From assembly GCF_030052815.1 (NCBI RefSeq), contig NC_079495.1, positions 43,219,651 through 43,283,650 of the forward strand: a stretch of DNA of 64,000 nt. The letters run 5' to 3'. Both the position numbers and the translations under genes were made by a program. Shown here piece after piece: positions 10,619 to 23,150 of this stretch. The DNA is from Hevea brasiliensis. Its lineage: Eukaryota; Streptophyta; Magnoliopsida; Malpighiales; Euphorbiaceae. The notes beneath the pieces are model-generated. The model was not told the origin of the DNA. It did not search any database and worked only from the letters and a program-made list of their open reading frames with translations. The stretch's first letter is position 1, and every line of letters begins with the position of its first letter.

Positions 10619-13573
10619 TGTAACACCCCTATGTTCGGTAGTGCGTTCTACTGTTCCGGTAATCAGTATTGTCCGGACAGCTAGGATGCCTAGAACTACA
10701 CTTCGATATGAGTGAGGAGACATAAAATAATGAAATACAAGAGAAGAAAACACAAGAAAAACAAAGGAAAAATAATAGTAAAGAAATGTAACTAACTTAA
10801 GCGAGTCAAGAACCCTAGCGATGGGTGACCGCACCGGGAAGTCACGGCGTGGACCGTTGACTAGCCCTAGACCACGAGGAACCCTGGAAAATATTTTTAG
10901 GAATTAAATAGACCCCTATTGAAGTATAAATATCATTAGAAATATTAAATAAAAATTAAATAATTAGTACAAAGAAAAGTTGGAAATCGAAAAACGGACA
11001 AAACCCGGTGTTACCGAAAAATCGGGAATGCAACCCGAACTGGGGCATTGCGGTCATTTGACACCCCGAGTTGTCTTTTGACCTAAATTTCCATTAAAAA
11101 TAAATAATATTACACTTGTAAAATATAATGAAAAATTAATTTAGGGGTACCTAATATAAATAGCAAAAATGGAGTTCAAATTAGGTAATTAACATATTTA
11201 AACATATAAAATAATTGATTTTATGTAAGTGGAGCACTATGGGGATTAAATAAATATTATGTGGGACACTTAAAAGCTAAAATGGGCAGAATATTTTATC
11301 TTCTTCAACCTTTCAAAAGGGCAGCCGAAACCAAGAATGGAGTTCCTCCATGGATGCATGGGTTAAAGCTTCATGCAAGCTTAATCTAAGCCACTTTCCA
11401 TGCACCTTCCTTCATTAAAGTTAATCCTCACACCATGGGCAGTAGATAGGCAACAAGAAAACCAAGTTTTGGAGAGGTTTTGAAGAATTTCCAAAGTGGT
11501 AAGTTTGTATTTTTGGGTTATTGCTTCATTAAGTTTGTAAGGATGTTATGGGTGTTTGATTTATGAAGAAATTTTTGAGGTTTGATGTTGAATGTGAATG
11601 TGTACTTTTGGCAGCCATGGAAACACCTTGAAGGCAGTTTATTTGTGCTTGTAAATGGTGAATTAAATGATTGATTAAATGTATATTGTGTAGGAAATTG
11701 TTTGGGTAATGTACACTTAGTATATGTAAATGTAAAATGAAATTTAAAGCTTGGAAAGTAATGGAATGTAAGTGTACCATTGTGGCAGTTTGCTAACTCT
11801 TGAGGAATGCTGGAATTCATGCTTGGTTTATGGAATAATGATGCTAAAATGTGTTGGTTGTTATGGCAGTTTGAGTGCATGAATGATGGTGTGAAGTTGG
11901 ACATGTAAATGAGCATGAATTGGTGATTGCATTGTTGTAAATTGAGTTGGACAAATTCTACACTTGTTGGTGCACATTGAATGTAATTGTAAGCTGCCAA
12001 AATGACCTATAATATGTTGTAAATTATTTTTAGGTTGTGGTACAACCAGAATTGGTTTAAATGTTAAGTTTGGTGAGTGTTAAAAGTGATGCTTGATGTG
12101 TATGCAAGAATTTCAATGAGGCAGTTTGAGTTTTAGGCCTATAAATTTAATTGTGTGGCTTCAATTGGTATGAGATCAATTGGAGGTGAAACTAGGCACA
12201 AAATGTGCCAACTTTCATGAAGGAAGCTTGCCAAAATTCTGCTTGCAAGGTAGCTTGAAAAATGACCAAATCCGGATTAAGTGCAAATGAGGCCTGAAAA
12301 TTGACCATTTGGGCAGCAGTTAGTATTTAGGCCATAACTCACTCAAAAAAGGTCCAATTGACCTGAAATTTTAACCATGAATAGTTAAGACCCATATCTA
12401 CAAGTCTTATGAAGACACCAAAGCCCAGAAATGACCATAAGCAAGTCAAACAGCTTACACAAGTTCGGGTCCAAAAACTGGCCGAACCTAAAATGACCTA
12501 AAATGACCTAAAGTGACCAATTTTAGTGCAAGTTGACCAGCAATAGTAAAATTACCATAACTTGGTCTACATAACTCAGAATGACCTGAAATTTTACCCT
12601 GCGTTCCACAAGACATAGATCTACAAGTTTGTAGTTTTGACCGAAACCCGAAAACCGAGGGAACTAGGTCGTCCAGCTAGGTCAAACTAGTATCCCGGAA
12701 TCCAGCAAATTGCAAGAAAATGCAGTATACATAGAAATGAACTTGGTAAAATGTACCAACCCTAAAAGACTATCGAATGTGACATGTTAGTAACATTAAA
12801 ACCTAATTTACCTAGAATGCATCGAGGGTCGACATATTAGGTTGATTAAGCAAATAATAGCATTCAGTGAATTATTTATCAAACATTATCGTTAGAGACA
12901 ATTTAATTAAGTACTGAAACACTTCAAATTGTGTTTCTCAGTTAGCAAAGACTCAGGGAGAGGGAAGGAAACACTGAGTTAAGACCAAGAGACAGTTATC
13001 AGAGGTTTGTGCACAACTAGTTTTTAACTGATTTTGTTTGAATATTTCATATGATTAAATGACATACTTTTCTTATGTATTATGTTTAATAAGCATTGGA
13101 TTTAATTCAATGATTATTGAAATTGTTATAGTATGTATGAATTTAGCTTTGTGAAATGGTATTTCCACAAGTATTAAGCATTATTATGGATTGAATAAAT
13201 TATATTTTAGAAAATTGTGATAGAACATGTTTTGAATTGTGATGGTAATTTTCATGGAAAAATGCAAATTTATGATTTGAATTGTGATGAGCATAAAAAT
13301 TATTGGATTTGGAATTGACTTTGAATTGAATTATATTGTGATTTATGCTCACTAAAAGGATTGTGATATTGTTTTATATCTCACTATAGATGCTTGACTA
13401 GGTTATTACCCGTCTCTCTCATTTGTTGAGAAGACAATGGAGTTAGTTGTGTTTTGATTACCATGGTACGTGCACAGGCTTAGATTTTCCTCTGACTTGA
13501 GGTTAAATCTAAGTTTATTTTATCGTTATGGCCCTTGCGGAAGATTCATTATTGTGATGGTACTGTGCACGAT

Positions 13574-13643
13574 GATTCGACCTCCCCGACCATAGGGAGT
13601 TAGAATCTGATTCGACCTCCCCGACCATAGGGAGTTAGAATCA
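13574..13643 (+). repeat. 35-bp tandem duplication in solo LTR
   Basis: The unit starts 'gattcgacctccccgacc' and occurs twice, at 13574-13608 and 13609-13643. The two copies are virtually identical, so the duplication is recent relative to the LTR. Confidence 0.93.
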
Positions 13644-13684
13644 TATCGAATATGGCCCTTTCGGATTAGTCTTGGATAGTTAGT

Positions 13685-13730
13685 GAGATAAAGAATGATT
13701 TTTGAGATAAAGAATGATTTTTGAGATACA
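13685..13730 (+). repeat. 19-bp tandem repeat in solo LTR
   Basis: The unit 'gagataaagaatgattttt' starts at 13685 and 13704, with a partial third copy at 13723 and more degenerate relatives to about 13760. Confidence 0.9.
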
Positions 13731-14008
13731 ACATGGCTTTTGAGACACAGAATGTTTTTGAACAGTAAAGAATTGTGATTTCAGTTATGATTTATGTATA
13801 ATTGATTTTGTTGGAACTACCTTAAATGGTTAGTCATGATTTGATAAATTGAATTTCGTGATCAAAGTCATTTTATACAAATGATTTACATTAATGGCAA
13901 TGAATATTTTGAGTTTTGGAATTTGATGAGTATTCAGATTTCCAAATTATTTATTGTAAATTTTGTCAATGTATATTGTATTATGTTTTAAATTATAGTT
14001 GTGCACCA

Positions 14009-14054
14009 CTGAGTTCACCACTCAGCGATAGCTTTGTATGCTGTCGCAGGTAAG
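14009..14054 (+). other. Double hairpin module plus donor-like site in solo LTR
   Basis: Stem 1 is CTGAGT (14009-14014) with ACTCAG (14020-14025). Stem 2 is GCGATAGC (14025-14032) with GCTGTCGC (14040-14047), pairing over eight positions with one G.U in RNA. It is preceded by GTGCACCA and followed by CAG|GTAAG (14047-14053). The same arrangement is at 22452-22491. The function is not known. Confidence 0.6.
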
Positions 14055-14649
14055 AAGAGCATAGAGCAGTGAGTAAGTTTCTTTGAAGACACTTTGATTC
14101 GCTCGGTATATTATAGGTATACCCATGTACATAGGTTTTGATGTATGCATGTAATAATATGTATGTAAATTATTTGAGCAGTTGTATAAAAACTCTTATA
14201 AAATATTTTGGCATGTAATTAAATGTAAATTATTGTAAATATAAAGTTGAGATTTCATTTACTTGAATAGTTTTGTATTATAAATTTTGAGTCTTGTAAT
14301 CAATGAAATGTTTCTTTATGATGAGAATAGTTTGAAAATGAATTGATTGTTTATTGAGAATTGAATTGTGAATTGAAATGAAGTTATTGAAGTTGTATTT
14401 GAGAAAACATATTGGGAGCATTTTCTTTTGCAGGGTTGAAGAACTGTTTTCTCAAAATACAGCCGGTACTTTGCCGAAATTAAAAAAAAAAATTATAACA
14501 CCAGATTTTAACCGATGATTTAAATTTCACGAAAATTGTTTTAAAATCCCTTGTAGTATATCTAATGGGTTATCGGTAGGCAAAGTACGGTAATTCATTA
14601 GGTGTACTGCGGGATCATGTTGCATCTTATAGGGGAGTAGGGTGTGACA

Positions 14650-15577
14650 ATATATATATCTTAGCTACTAATCGAGAAAGTACCAGTAACAATGTCAAAA
14701 GTCTCAGCCTCTTCTCTCTGTCTCATTGCATAGACTCTAACCGGAGCACTGCCTTGCTCTGACTAATCACCGTGCCTTGGTTGCTTGATGGACTACCTCT
14801 ACCCCTGCCTCTACCTCTGCTAGGTGGTTATGAACCTCTGGTGACAGGATTCTGAACTGACCCTTCCGCAGTAGTAGGAGGTCGCCCAACTCTACGGGCA
14901 CTGGTGCAGTCCTTGGCAAAGTGTCCTGTGCCTCCACAGTTATAACAGGCTCCTATGGCCTTGTAGCATATCCCACCATGATTTCTACCACAAGTTTCAC
15001 ATTGGCGGGGAGGGTAGGAAAATCTAGTTGTTCGATGACTGGACCTTAGTGGTCTTTGCCCTGATGATCCACCTCTGTTATATCCCTGAGCTCGGTGCTT
15101 CTCAATTTCTTTTCTCTTTCCCAAATTACTGCTCGAGCTCTGACCCATAGGTTTCTCCCTCTTCTCTATTTCACACTGCCCTTGTGAAGGTTGGGTTTAT
15201 ACTTGAGCTTGGGCTGACAAATTATCAGCTATTTGTTGAAAGAAAGTGGGCATTTGCTAGGCCATTTGTGCAATAATTTGTACAGGTGGTGCTGGTAAAG
15301 TCGAGCTTCTAACTCTCTAAGGGGCTGGGGCAACCCCTTGTACCTTAGCCTCTATTGATTGATCAACTAAATGGCCCCCTTCTCCCATAGTCAATTAGAG
15401 GATATTACACCTCCTGAACAAATAACATAAGGAGATTTCCTCCCGTTAGTGCATATTTATACTGTAATGTACTGTATGTATCAAACCATGACATTGAGCA
15501 GTTGTATTATGTAGAAAGAATATTCAAATTACAGGTCAAAACTGAATTTAAAAACTAGCTCTGATACCACTAAAACA
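14650..15577 (-). pseudogene. Second internal region, proximal part: truncated gag/protease-start, copy 2
   Basis: Reading leftwards from the LTR at 15578, a Met-tRNA primer-binding site is followed by a leader and an ATG at 15386-15388. The short N-terminal gag has stops near 15260 and 15320. The nucleocapsid part (14828-15148) keeps both Cys clusters (CETCGRNHGGICY and CYNCGGTGHFAKDC) and a longer tail than copy 1 (VGRPPTTAEGSVQNPV), showing that copy 1 has a frameshift there. The capsid domain is absent, as in copy 1, so the deletion predates their separation. The frame ends at the AT repeat near 14660, where the solo LTR is inserted. Confidence 0.85.
15558..15569 (-). other. Primer-binding site (Met-tRNA type)
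   Basis: The minus strand reads TGGTATCAGAGC exactly, matching the 3' end of plant initiator Met-tRNA. It starts eight bases inside the LTR edge at 15578. Confidence 0.9.
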
Positions 15578-18500
15578 TGTCACACCCTACCCCTCCATAA
15601 GGCATGATATGATCCCGTAATATACCTAATGAATTACCAAACTTCGTCTACTGATAACCCATTAAATATACAACAAGGGATTTTAAACCTGTTCTTACTT
15701 CTTTTTACAGTGGTGAGCACTATTGACAGGTGTTAAAAATTTTCTTTTACTAAAGTGAAACCAAATAACAATTTAAAGTATTAATAATTTCTATAAAAAT
15801 TTTTTGCAGGGTGCCATCTGTATTTTGAGTAAAATAGTTCTTCCAAAAAAAGCCTGTAAAAAGCACTTCCAATATATTTCTCAATCCCAAACTCCAATAA
15901 CAATTCAACACAATAATTTTTTCAACATTATCAACTCAGTTCAACAATCAATTTTTCAATGTTCCCAAAAGATGAGATAAAAGAAATATGTCACAATATT
16001 TTTATAAGCCAAAATAATTTACAATTTTAGTTTACAACTGCTCAAGACCAAGTACAATATATACATACAGTGCACATACATTGTAACAAAAACTACATAA
16101 TATGGTATACTCGATATACCCGGCGAAATCTCAAAATGTGGTACAAGCAGCTTACTCTGCTGCTCTGTCCGTCTGTCTACCTGCGACAGCAATGAAAAAG
16201 CTATCACTAAGTAAAATTTACTCAGCGGTGCACAATAATAATTTAAAATGCGGTATGTAAAACTTTTATTGACAATTTACAATCCAAACAATTCACACTT
16301 TTTCAAAGCTCATATAACACAAATTTGCTCAAACAATTGAATAACACAGTGTTGCCAATCAATAACACAACTTAGGCCATGACACAAATTTTTCTGAACA
16401 TGCCATGTTGTACACCACGATAAGACATACTCACCCCAATAATCGAAATCAATGAGGGAGGTAGCTAGCTAGATAATGAACATCCATACTCACCTCAGAC
16501 TAACAAGTGAAAGAGTGAGAAATATAGTCATACTCACCCCATAAATAGAGGAGGAACTTAGTAATATTGTCATGCCAAGTGTGAATCAAAACAATTCCAA
16601 ATCACAATATTTCATACAAACTACAAATCACATTTTATCTCAAAATTTCCATTTGCAAAGTAGGCAACGCAATAATTTCTAAATAATATTCCCAAAGCCA
16701 AACAATAAAAAATTATTCATAACTCATTTCTCCAAATAAATTTTCTAGTAAAAGCAGTGAATATAAAAAGTATTGTGCACAGACCTCTGATAAATGCCTC
16801 TTGGCCCTGACTCAGTGTTCCTTATGCTTTTCAATATCCTTTTCAACTGAAGCACACAATTTAAAGTGTTTCAGTACTCAATGAATTTGTTTCTAACAAT
16901 AAAATCCAATATTTAAATTTTCTTGGTACTATTCCCTTCATTCATTTCATTAGTCAACCTATAATGTTGACCCTTGATGCACTCTAAGTGAGTCAATTCT
17001 AATGTTACCAATATGTCACATTTTGTAGCCCTTTAGTGTTGGTATTTGTTACCAATTTCATTTCCAAGTGTATTGTATTTTATTACAATTTATCGGATTT
17101 TTGTATACTATTTTGACCTAGCCGGACAACCTAGTTCCCTTGGTTTTTGGGTTCTGGTCCAAACTACAAACTTGTAGGTTTATGTCTTATTGCACGCGAG
17201 GCAAAATTTCAGGTCATTCTGAGTTGTGTAGACCAAGATATGGTCAATTTACCAATGCTGGACAGAATGCACTAAAATTGTAGGCTTAGGTCATTTTTAG
17301 GTCACTTTTGGTTCGGCCAGTTTTGGTACCCGATTTTGTACAAGCTATTTGGCTTGGTTCTGGCTATTTTTGGGCTTTTGTGTCTTCATAAGAATTGTAG
17401 ATCTGTGTCTAAACTATTCATGGTAAAACTTTCAGGTCAATTGGACCTGTTTTGAGTGAGTTATGGTCATGCTAATTACTACTATTCATATGGTCAAAAA
17501 TTCTGGCCTGCACTTACCTATTTCGGATTTGGTCAATTCTTATATCACTTTGTGGACAGAATTTAGGTAAGCTTCCTCCATGAAAGTTGACACTTTTTGT
17601 GCCTAGTTTCACCTCCAATTGGTCTCATACCAATTGGAGTTACACACTTAAGGTTCTAATCTAAAGTGTACACTACCCTGTTACACAATATTCAACACTT
17701 ACCAATTACACATTCAATACTTACCAAGTTTACCTTTCATGCCAATTCTGATTTGGTACCATAACATTAACACACTTTACATCACATTTTGGTCATTTTG
17801 GGCAGCTTGTAACCACTCTCAACATACACATTGTAACTCTGAATTTTCAAAGTCCAATTACAACAATTTAACCACATGAACATACCTCATTTACATGTCC
17901 AAAACCAAACAATTATTCGCATACACATGCTGCCACCATAAGCAACATAATTCAATAACCCATACCATGAAACAACACATTTCTAACCACACTTTAAAGT
18001 TGCCGATTCACCTCATGAAAAATATCTCCTTCAAATTGCTTTCAAGCTTCCAAAACCAAGTGCACCATTACACATACTCTTAATATACATTGTCTAAATC
18101 ATTTCTATACACATAAACACTTACATCAACATCTTAAACAACCATTTACAAGTGAAAACAAGCTACACATGGTGAGTTCCCATTGCTGCCGAAATGGTGT
18201 ACCACCATTAAAACATCAAACTTCAAAACTTCTTCCACAAAACAACTCACCACAACATCCACTCAAAGTTTAATGAAATAAGAATAGAGAATACTCACTT
18301 ACAACTTTTGAAGCTTCACCAAAACCTCACTAAACCTTCTTAAAATTGCTACCAAAATCTTCTTTGTAAGGTGAGGATTAACTTTAAAGAAAGGACTTAG
18401 TGGAATGGATGGCTCAAAATGGGTTGCATGGAGCTTCCTCTCACTCGGCCATGGAGCTTTCTCTTAAGGTACATTCGGCTAGTTGGCTCAAGGTTGAAGA

Positions 18501-19170
18501 AGATGGAATCTTCTGCCCAAAGCTGATTAAAAGTCCACTTTGGTGGTGTTAGTGGAGCACTAAGGTAAGTTTAATATTTGTTTAATCAAAGTTTTCACAA
18601 TTCCCACATTTAACCTCTTTTCTTTTACTATTTAAATTATGGACCACCATTTTAATTTTCATGATATTTTCAATGTTTAATATCATTTATTTTTAATGGA
18701 CATTTAGCTCAAAAGGCAACTTGGGGTGTCAATTGACCACAATGCCCCTATTCGAGTTGCTTTTTGGCTTTTTCGGTAGCACCGATTTTTATCGGTTTCT
18801 CGATTTTTCGTTTTTCTTTGTACTAATTATTTAATTTTTCTTTGATATTTATAATACAATTTATTTTTCAATAGATGTTTATTTAAGTCCCAAAATTATT
18901 TTATAGGGTTCCTCAAGGTCCAAGGCTAGTCAATGGCCCGCCCCGCAACTTCTCGGTGCGGTTACCCATCGGTACGATTTTGTCCGTTTAGCTTAGTTCC
19001 ATTTTCTCTCCTTTATTTTTCATTTATTTTTTTCTTGTATTTTCCTCTATTGTATTTCACTACCTTATATCTCCACACTAATATTTAAATATAATTCTAA
19101 GCATCCTAGCTGTCCGGACAGACACTGCACCGGAATAGTAGAACGCATTACCGAACATAGGGGTGTTACA
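15578..19170 (-). repeat. Right (5' on minus strand) LTR, copy c, 3593 bp
   Basis: It is bounded by TGTCACACCC at 15578 and GGGTGTTACA at 19170, and is homologous along its length to 6111-9706. On the minus strand this is the 5' LTR of the composite. It includes the wobble-paired hairpin at 16207-16225. The right edge abuts copia-A at 'ttttctacag', a clean integration junction. No coding content is recognised. Confidence 0.93.
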
Positions 19171-19197
19171 TTTTCTACAGTTAATTTTCTGATAATA

Positions 19198-19588
19198 ATG
19201 AGCATAGAACAACCACCATCGTCCAATATCCTTGCAAGCATACTTGATCGCAATAGGTTGACAGGACCTAATATATCTGATTGGCTAAGAAATTTGAAAC
19301 TTGTCTAGAACCTTGAACATATACGATATGTTTTAGACTCAAATGTTCCTGGTCCCTTAACTCCAGAGGCCACTCAAGGGGAACATGAAACTTTGGACAA
19401 ATGGAAGGAGCATGATATGAGAGCCAAGTGTTACATGCTTGCTTTTATGAGTAATGAGTTACAGAAGCAGCATGAGAACATGCAGAGTGCGAGTGAGATC
19501 CTCCTTCACCTACAAGAGTTGTATGGTGAGCACAGCAGGAATGCTAGGTATGAGATATCTAGAAAGCTATTCCGCATAAGGATGTCTA
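19198..19588 (+). pseudogene. copia-A gag, N-terminal part
   Basis: The ATG at 19198-19200 and the following residues match copia-C gag (SNILASILD.NRLTGPN..DWLRNLKLV and later SARYEISR-type sequence). This is the UBN2-type gag of plant Ty1/copia. An in-frame TAG near 19303 replaces the Leu codon present in copia-C. The reading resumes through LYGEHSRNARYEIS and is cut at 19588 by a solo LTR; it continues at 22944. The upstream junction at 19171 is the edge of the composite element. Confidence 0.88.
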
Positions 19589-20025
19589 TGTAACACCCCG
19601 AACCTCGGAGTTATGAATAGTACCATTTTTGGCATGTGACAAGTACTATTCAAAGACACCTTGAGGACTAAAAATAAATAGAAAATTAATGGAGATAGAC
19701 ACAATAAAAATTCAAATGACCCAAAAATATAAGGATTCACCGGGTATATTGGAAAAGAGGGATTATGAACCGATGAGGAGCATTTTGGTCAATTCACCTC
19801 AAGACTTGACTTTTGACCAAAATGTTAATTAATTTAAGTGAAATTAATAAATTGAATTATGGAATAAATTTTTTAGGAAAAGAATTCAAGTATAAAGTGA
19901 AAGGAAAATAAAAGAAACAAAAATATAGAATTTTAGGTCCATTTTGACCCAATTAAAATTTTAGGACAAATGGGCTTTGGACAACTCAACAAAAATTAAT
20001 TAAATAAATCAAAAATTGGGATAAG

Positions 20026-20034
20026 TATAAAAGG
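20026..20034 (+). promoter_or_regulatory. TATA box of solo LTR
   Basis: TATAAAAGG lies 437 bases into the LTR, followed from 20041 by a pyrimidine-rich tract (cttcctccctccctc and similar to about 20120). This resembles a plant core promoter with a CT-rich initiation region. It places most of the 3.4-kb LTR downstream of the probable transcription start. Confidence 0.6.
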
Positions 20035-22451
20035 AAGTCATCTTCCTCCCTCCCTCATTTAGTTGCCCTCCCACACACCTCCTCTCCCTCTCTTTTCTTT
20101 CTTCTCTCTTCATTCTTCCACTTACAACCTCTCTCAACCCTTGATTTTCTCCACTTTTTCTCCATGGGTTTTCTATCTAATTGGTAGAAAACATCAAATT
20201 TATGTTTCATTGAGAGATTAGAAGCTAAGAGAACAAAAGAGTTAGAAGAAATTGAAGATTAGAAGTGGTCACTTGAGGTAAGTTTCTTTTCACGTTAGAT
20301 TAGTTGTATAAGCTTTGAATGAAGTTAACTTATAATGAAATTTCATGAGAAATTGAAAGGAAACATGCATGGAACCTAAACTAGGGTTTTGGCCAACTTA
20401 GGTAAAATTAGGGTTTTAATATATTTTAGTTAAATTGATGATAAATCTAAGTTAGATTGAGGTAATATGCATGATTGGGAGTAGTAAGATTTCATGGGAT
20501 TGCATAAATTAAATTATGGAAGATTAGGGTTCATGGGAAAATTGGGTTTTGGTGCTAGAGAGTGAAATTGGTGTGTGTAGTGTTAAATTATGGTCATTTG
20601 AGGTTTATTTAGTTTGAATTGACATTGGGTTGATGAATGGAGGTAATGAAATGGTAGGATTAGGGAAATTGCAAACTTTGGTGTTTGAAAATTATAGGTT
20701 TTGTGTTAGGAAGTGCCATTGATGTGCCAATGCTAAATTATAGTCATTTTGGATAAATTAAATGTGAATTGAGGTTGGTTAGTGGAAGTAATTGAAGAAA
20801 TGAAAATTTTAACTTAGGGCAGAATTTTGCACACTGAATTCAGTGTGTTTGGAAGCCCATAACTTGAGCTACACAACTCCAATTGGTGTGAAACTAAATG
20901 GAAATGAAACTTAAGACATAGTGCTAGAATTTTCGTGAAGATACCCTGCCCCGAAAATGACCTTAAGTTACCCGAAATGAGCCTTGAAATGGGCGATAAA
21001 ATTCTGGAACCTGCAGAATTATGCACGTGAACAGTAAAGTTTAAACAGCCATAACTCTCTCTAGAAAACACTAATTTAGGTGTTTCTTAGACAGATGTAA
21101 ACCTAAGATATATTAGAACATTTCATATGAAGAATGTTAGGCCAAATTATGAACTTAATCAAATTGTGGAACAAATTCAGGTCACCGAATCTGCCAGAAT
21201 CTGGGCACCTAAAATTGACCAAATGAACAGTAAATTTTGCAAGGCTATAACTATCTCTAGAAAACTCCGATTTAGGTGATTCTTAAACCGATGGAAACCT
21301 AAGACATAGTAAAACATTTCATATGAAGAACATTAGACCAAATTATGGACTTAACTTGATCAAATTGCTGAACGAAGTTGGATTGATAAATCTACCAGAA
21401 CTAAATCTGCAGCATGAGCAGTGACGTGAACAGTAATCGTGTTTTGGGCATAACTTGAGCTACACAGCTCTGAATTAGGCGATTCTAAAAGGAAAATAAA
21501 GTTAAGACCTAAATGAACAATTTTCATGAAGAACACCTCACCAAATTATGATCGAAACTAGGTACAAATTGGGTTTAAAGATTGGGGCACTAAGCTGTCC
21601 CAAAACCAAAATATTCTAAAATTTTCAAAGCTAACTTTGGGATGCATTAGACATGCATGTAATGAGTTCTTGTCAGTAATTGAGATTGGTATTAAGGTAT
21701 TCTATTTGTGTATTTTCAGTAGAAAAAGAAGTTGGAATGGACAAGGAGAAGTAGGTAACAAGGAAGGAGAATTATTGAAAGTTTGTGCATAACTAACCTT
21801 TTTCTTTGTTTTAGCTTCATAAATTGATTTGAATGAGTTTATTTGAATGAGTTTGATTTGAAATGCGTTTATTTTGAATGAGGTATGTTTTTCTCTTGTA
21901 TTTGAGGAATTTGTGTGTTGCCACCCCTTTTATGGGTTTTATGATGATTTGAATATGTTATTGTTTTGCAAACGTGATTATTGATTTAGAAACTCTTGAA
22001 AGTTGTTTTGAAATCACAGTTAGCATGACAGTCCCTTCAGAACTCTCCAGTAGTAATGGCTACTTGGGGTTTTATAATTGATATTGATTATTTCTCCCAT
22101 TAATAATGGTTAGTGGGGTAAGACTACATGAGTACTCATTAGCTAGCTAGCTAGCCCTTCCCTCATTAATAACAGTTAGTGAGGTAGAAATTGCTTTGTC
22201 ATGGTGTACAACACGGCACTGATCATGAAATTTTGTGTCATAGCCTGAACTGTGTGTTGATGTTGGCAACACTAATGCTTTGTGAATTATGATTTATGAA
22301 GTGTGATTTCTCTTTTAAAATGTTATTCCAATAAATGTCTCTTATGGACTTAGAACTATTGTGAAGTTTTCATGCTTAAGAAAAATGTGATTTATTATGC
22401 TTTGACAAATTGTATTTTACCTTAAGTTTTAAAGTTATTAGTTGTGCACCA

Positions 22452-22497
22452 CTGAGTGATATACTCAGCGATAGCTTCTTTATGCTGTCGCAAGTAA
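22452..22497 (+). other. Double hairpin module in solo LTR
   Basis: Stem 1 is CTGAGT (22452-22457) with ACTCAG (22463-22468), with loop gatat rather than tcacc. Stem 2 is GCGATAGC (22468-22475) with GCTGTCGC (22484-22491). CAAGTAAGAG follows. The stems are kept while the loops differ from the 14009 copy. Confidence 0.6.
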
Positions 22498-22943
22498 GAG
22501 AAAGGAGAAGGCTGCCGACTGAGAGACTTGGAAGCAGCATTTTGGTATTTTTTGTGGGCATATATTATAGTTATACCCCTGTAATTTCCTTTTGATGTAT
22601 TTTACATCTATATGCATGGATGTATGGATATTGAGCAGTTTGTATTTAAAAGCATTGCATTGCTATCACATTTTGAGTTTGTAACTATTTCGTATTTTAC
22701 TTTGAGACTTATGAAAATGTAACTTTTGCAATATTTAGTCTATCATTATTTCCAATGAATGTTTACATGGAATTTTAACTATTCTCATACAGTTTTCCGC
22801 AAAAGAATTAATAAGATAAAAAGCTATGGTTTGTTTTAAAATCCTTTGTAGCATAACTAATGGGTTATCGGTAGGTAGAGTTCAGTGATTCATTAGGTAT
22901 ACTACGGGAATATGTCATGCTTTACATGGGATAAGGTGTGACA

Positions 22944-23150
22944 ATATGAGGGATAAAATGTTAGGGATCATGTCCACAAGATGATTCGGCTGATTGAGTA
23001 GTTGGAACATCTTGACTTCAACATAGATTTCCAACTGCAGATGGATATGATCCTTCAGTCCCTTCCTGAGTCATTTGGGAATTTTGGAACAAATTTTCAT
23101 ATGACTAAGCAGGAATGCACCTTGGCTGGTTTACTCAACGTGCTGGTTAT
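22944..23150 (+). pseudogene. copia-A gag, middle part
   Basis: It continues gag from 19588. It matches copia-C 53045-53243 (LEHLDFN.DFQLQ.D.ILQSLPESFGNF and MTKQECTLAGLLN). A stop occurs near 23001 (TAG in 'gattgagtag'). It is cut at 23150, right after the target duplication gttat (23146-23150), by the next solo LTR. Confidence 0.88.

Larger units (their letters stand above)
10619..14649 (+). mobile_element. Solo LTR, plus strand, 4031 bp, TSD atata
   Basis: It begins TGTAACACCCCTATGTTCGG and ends GGGTGTGACA. Flanks are atata at 10614-10618 and 14650-14654, although the target is an AT repeat, so the duplication is weakly informative. It is homologous to the reverse complement of LTRs b and c but clearly diverged, so it is a related family. 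No internal region adjoins it, so it is a solo LTR left by intra-element recombination. It holds 35-bp and 19-bp tandem repeats (13574, 13685), the hairpin module (14009-14047) and donor/acceptor-like sites (11499, 12941). Confidence 0.9.
3205..19170 (-). mobile_element. Composite non-autonomous Tekay-like gypsy element (insertion 1)
   Basis: Read on the minus strand, the order is LTR (15578-19170), internal region (9707-15577, carrying a plus-strand solo LTR), LTR (6111-9706), internal region (4221-6110), truncated LTR (3205-4220). Two internal regions of about 1.84-1.89 kb share the middle LTR, the product expected from unequal recombination. Each internal region has a Met-tRNA primer-binding site, a short gag/protease-start remnant and a poly-G polypurine tract, but no reverse transcriptase, RNase H or integrase. 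The right edge is clean (GGGTGTTACA at 19161-19170, then copia-A gag). The left edge is a deletion: about 2.6 kb of the LTR is missing and copia-A joins mid-LTR. Confidence 0.85.
19589..22943 (+). mobile_element. Solo LTR, plus strand, 3355 bp
   Basis: It begins TGTAACACCCCGAACC and ends AAGGTGTGACA, interrupting copia-A gag. It belongs to the same superfamily as the other long LTRs but is a different family. A TATA box lies at 20026-20034, followed by a strongly pyrimidine-rich stretch (20041-20120). Donor/acceptor-like sites are at 20278 and 21719 and the hairpin module is at 22452-22491. Flanks gtcta (left) and atatg (right) do not match, so no target-site duplication is seen. No internal region adjoins. 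Confidence 0.85.

Noticed and set aside
11518..12000. 160-residue minus-strand open frame in the solo LTR
   Set aside because: It is low-complexity, rich in His, Asn and Phe, antisense to the LTR, and not kept in related LTRs.
13997..14054. Self-cleaving ribozyme or riboswitch in the LTR hairpin module
   Set aside because: The stems are short and I see no hammerhead, twister or other catalytic core. I report it as an unassigned hairpin only.
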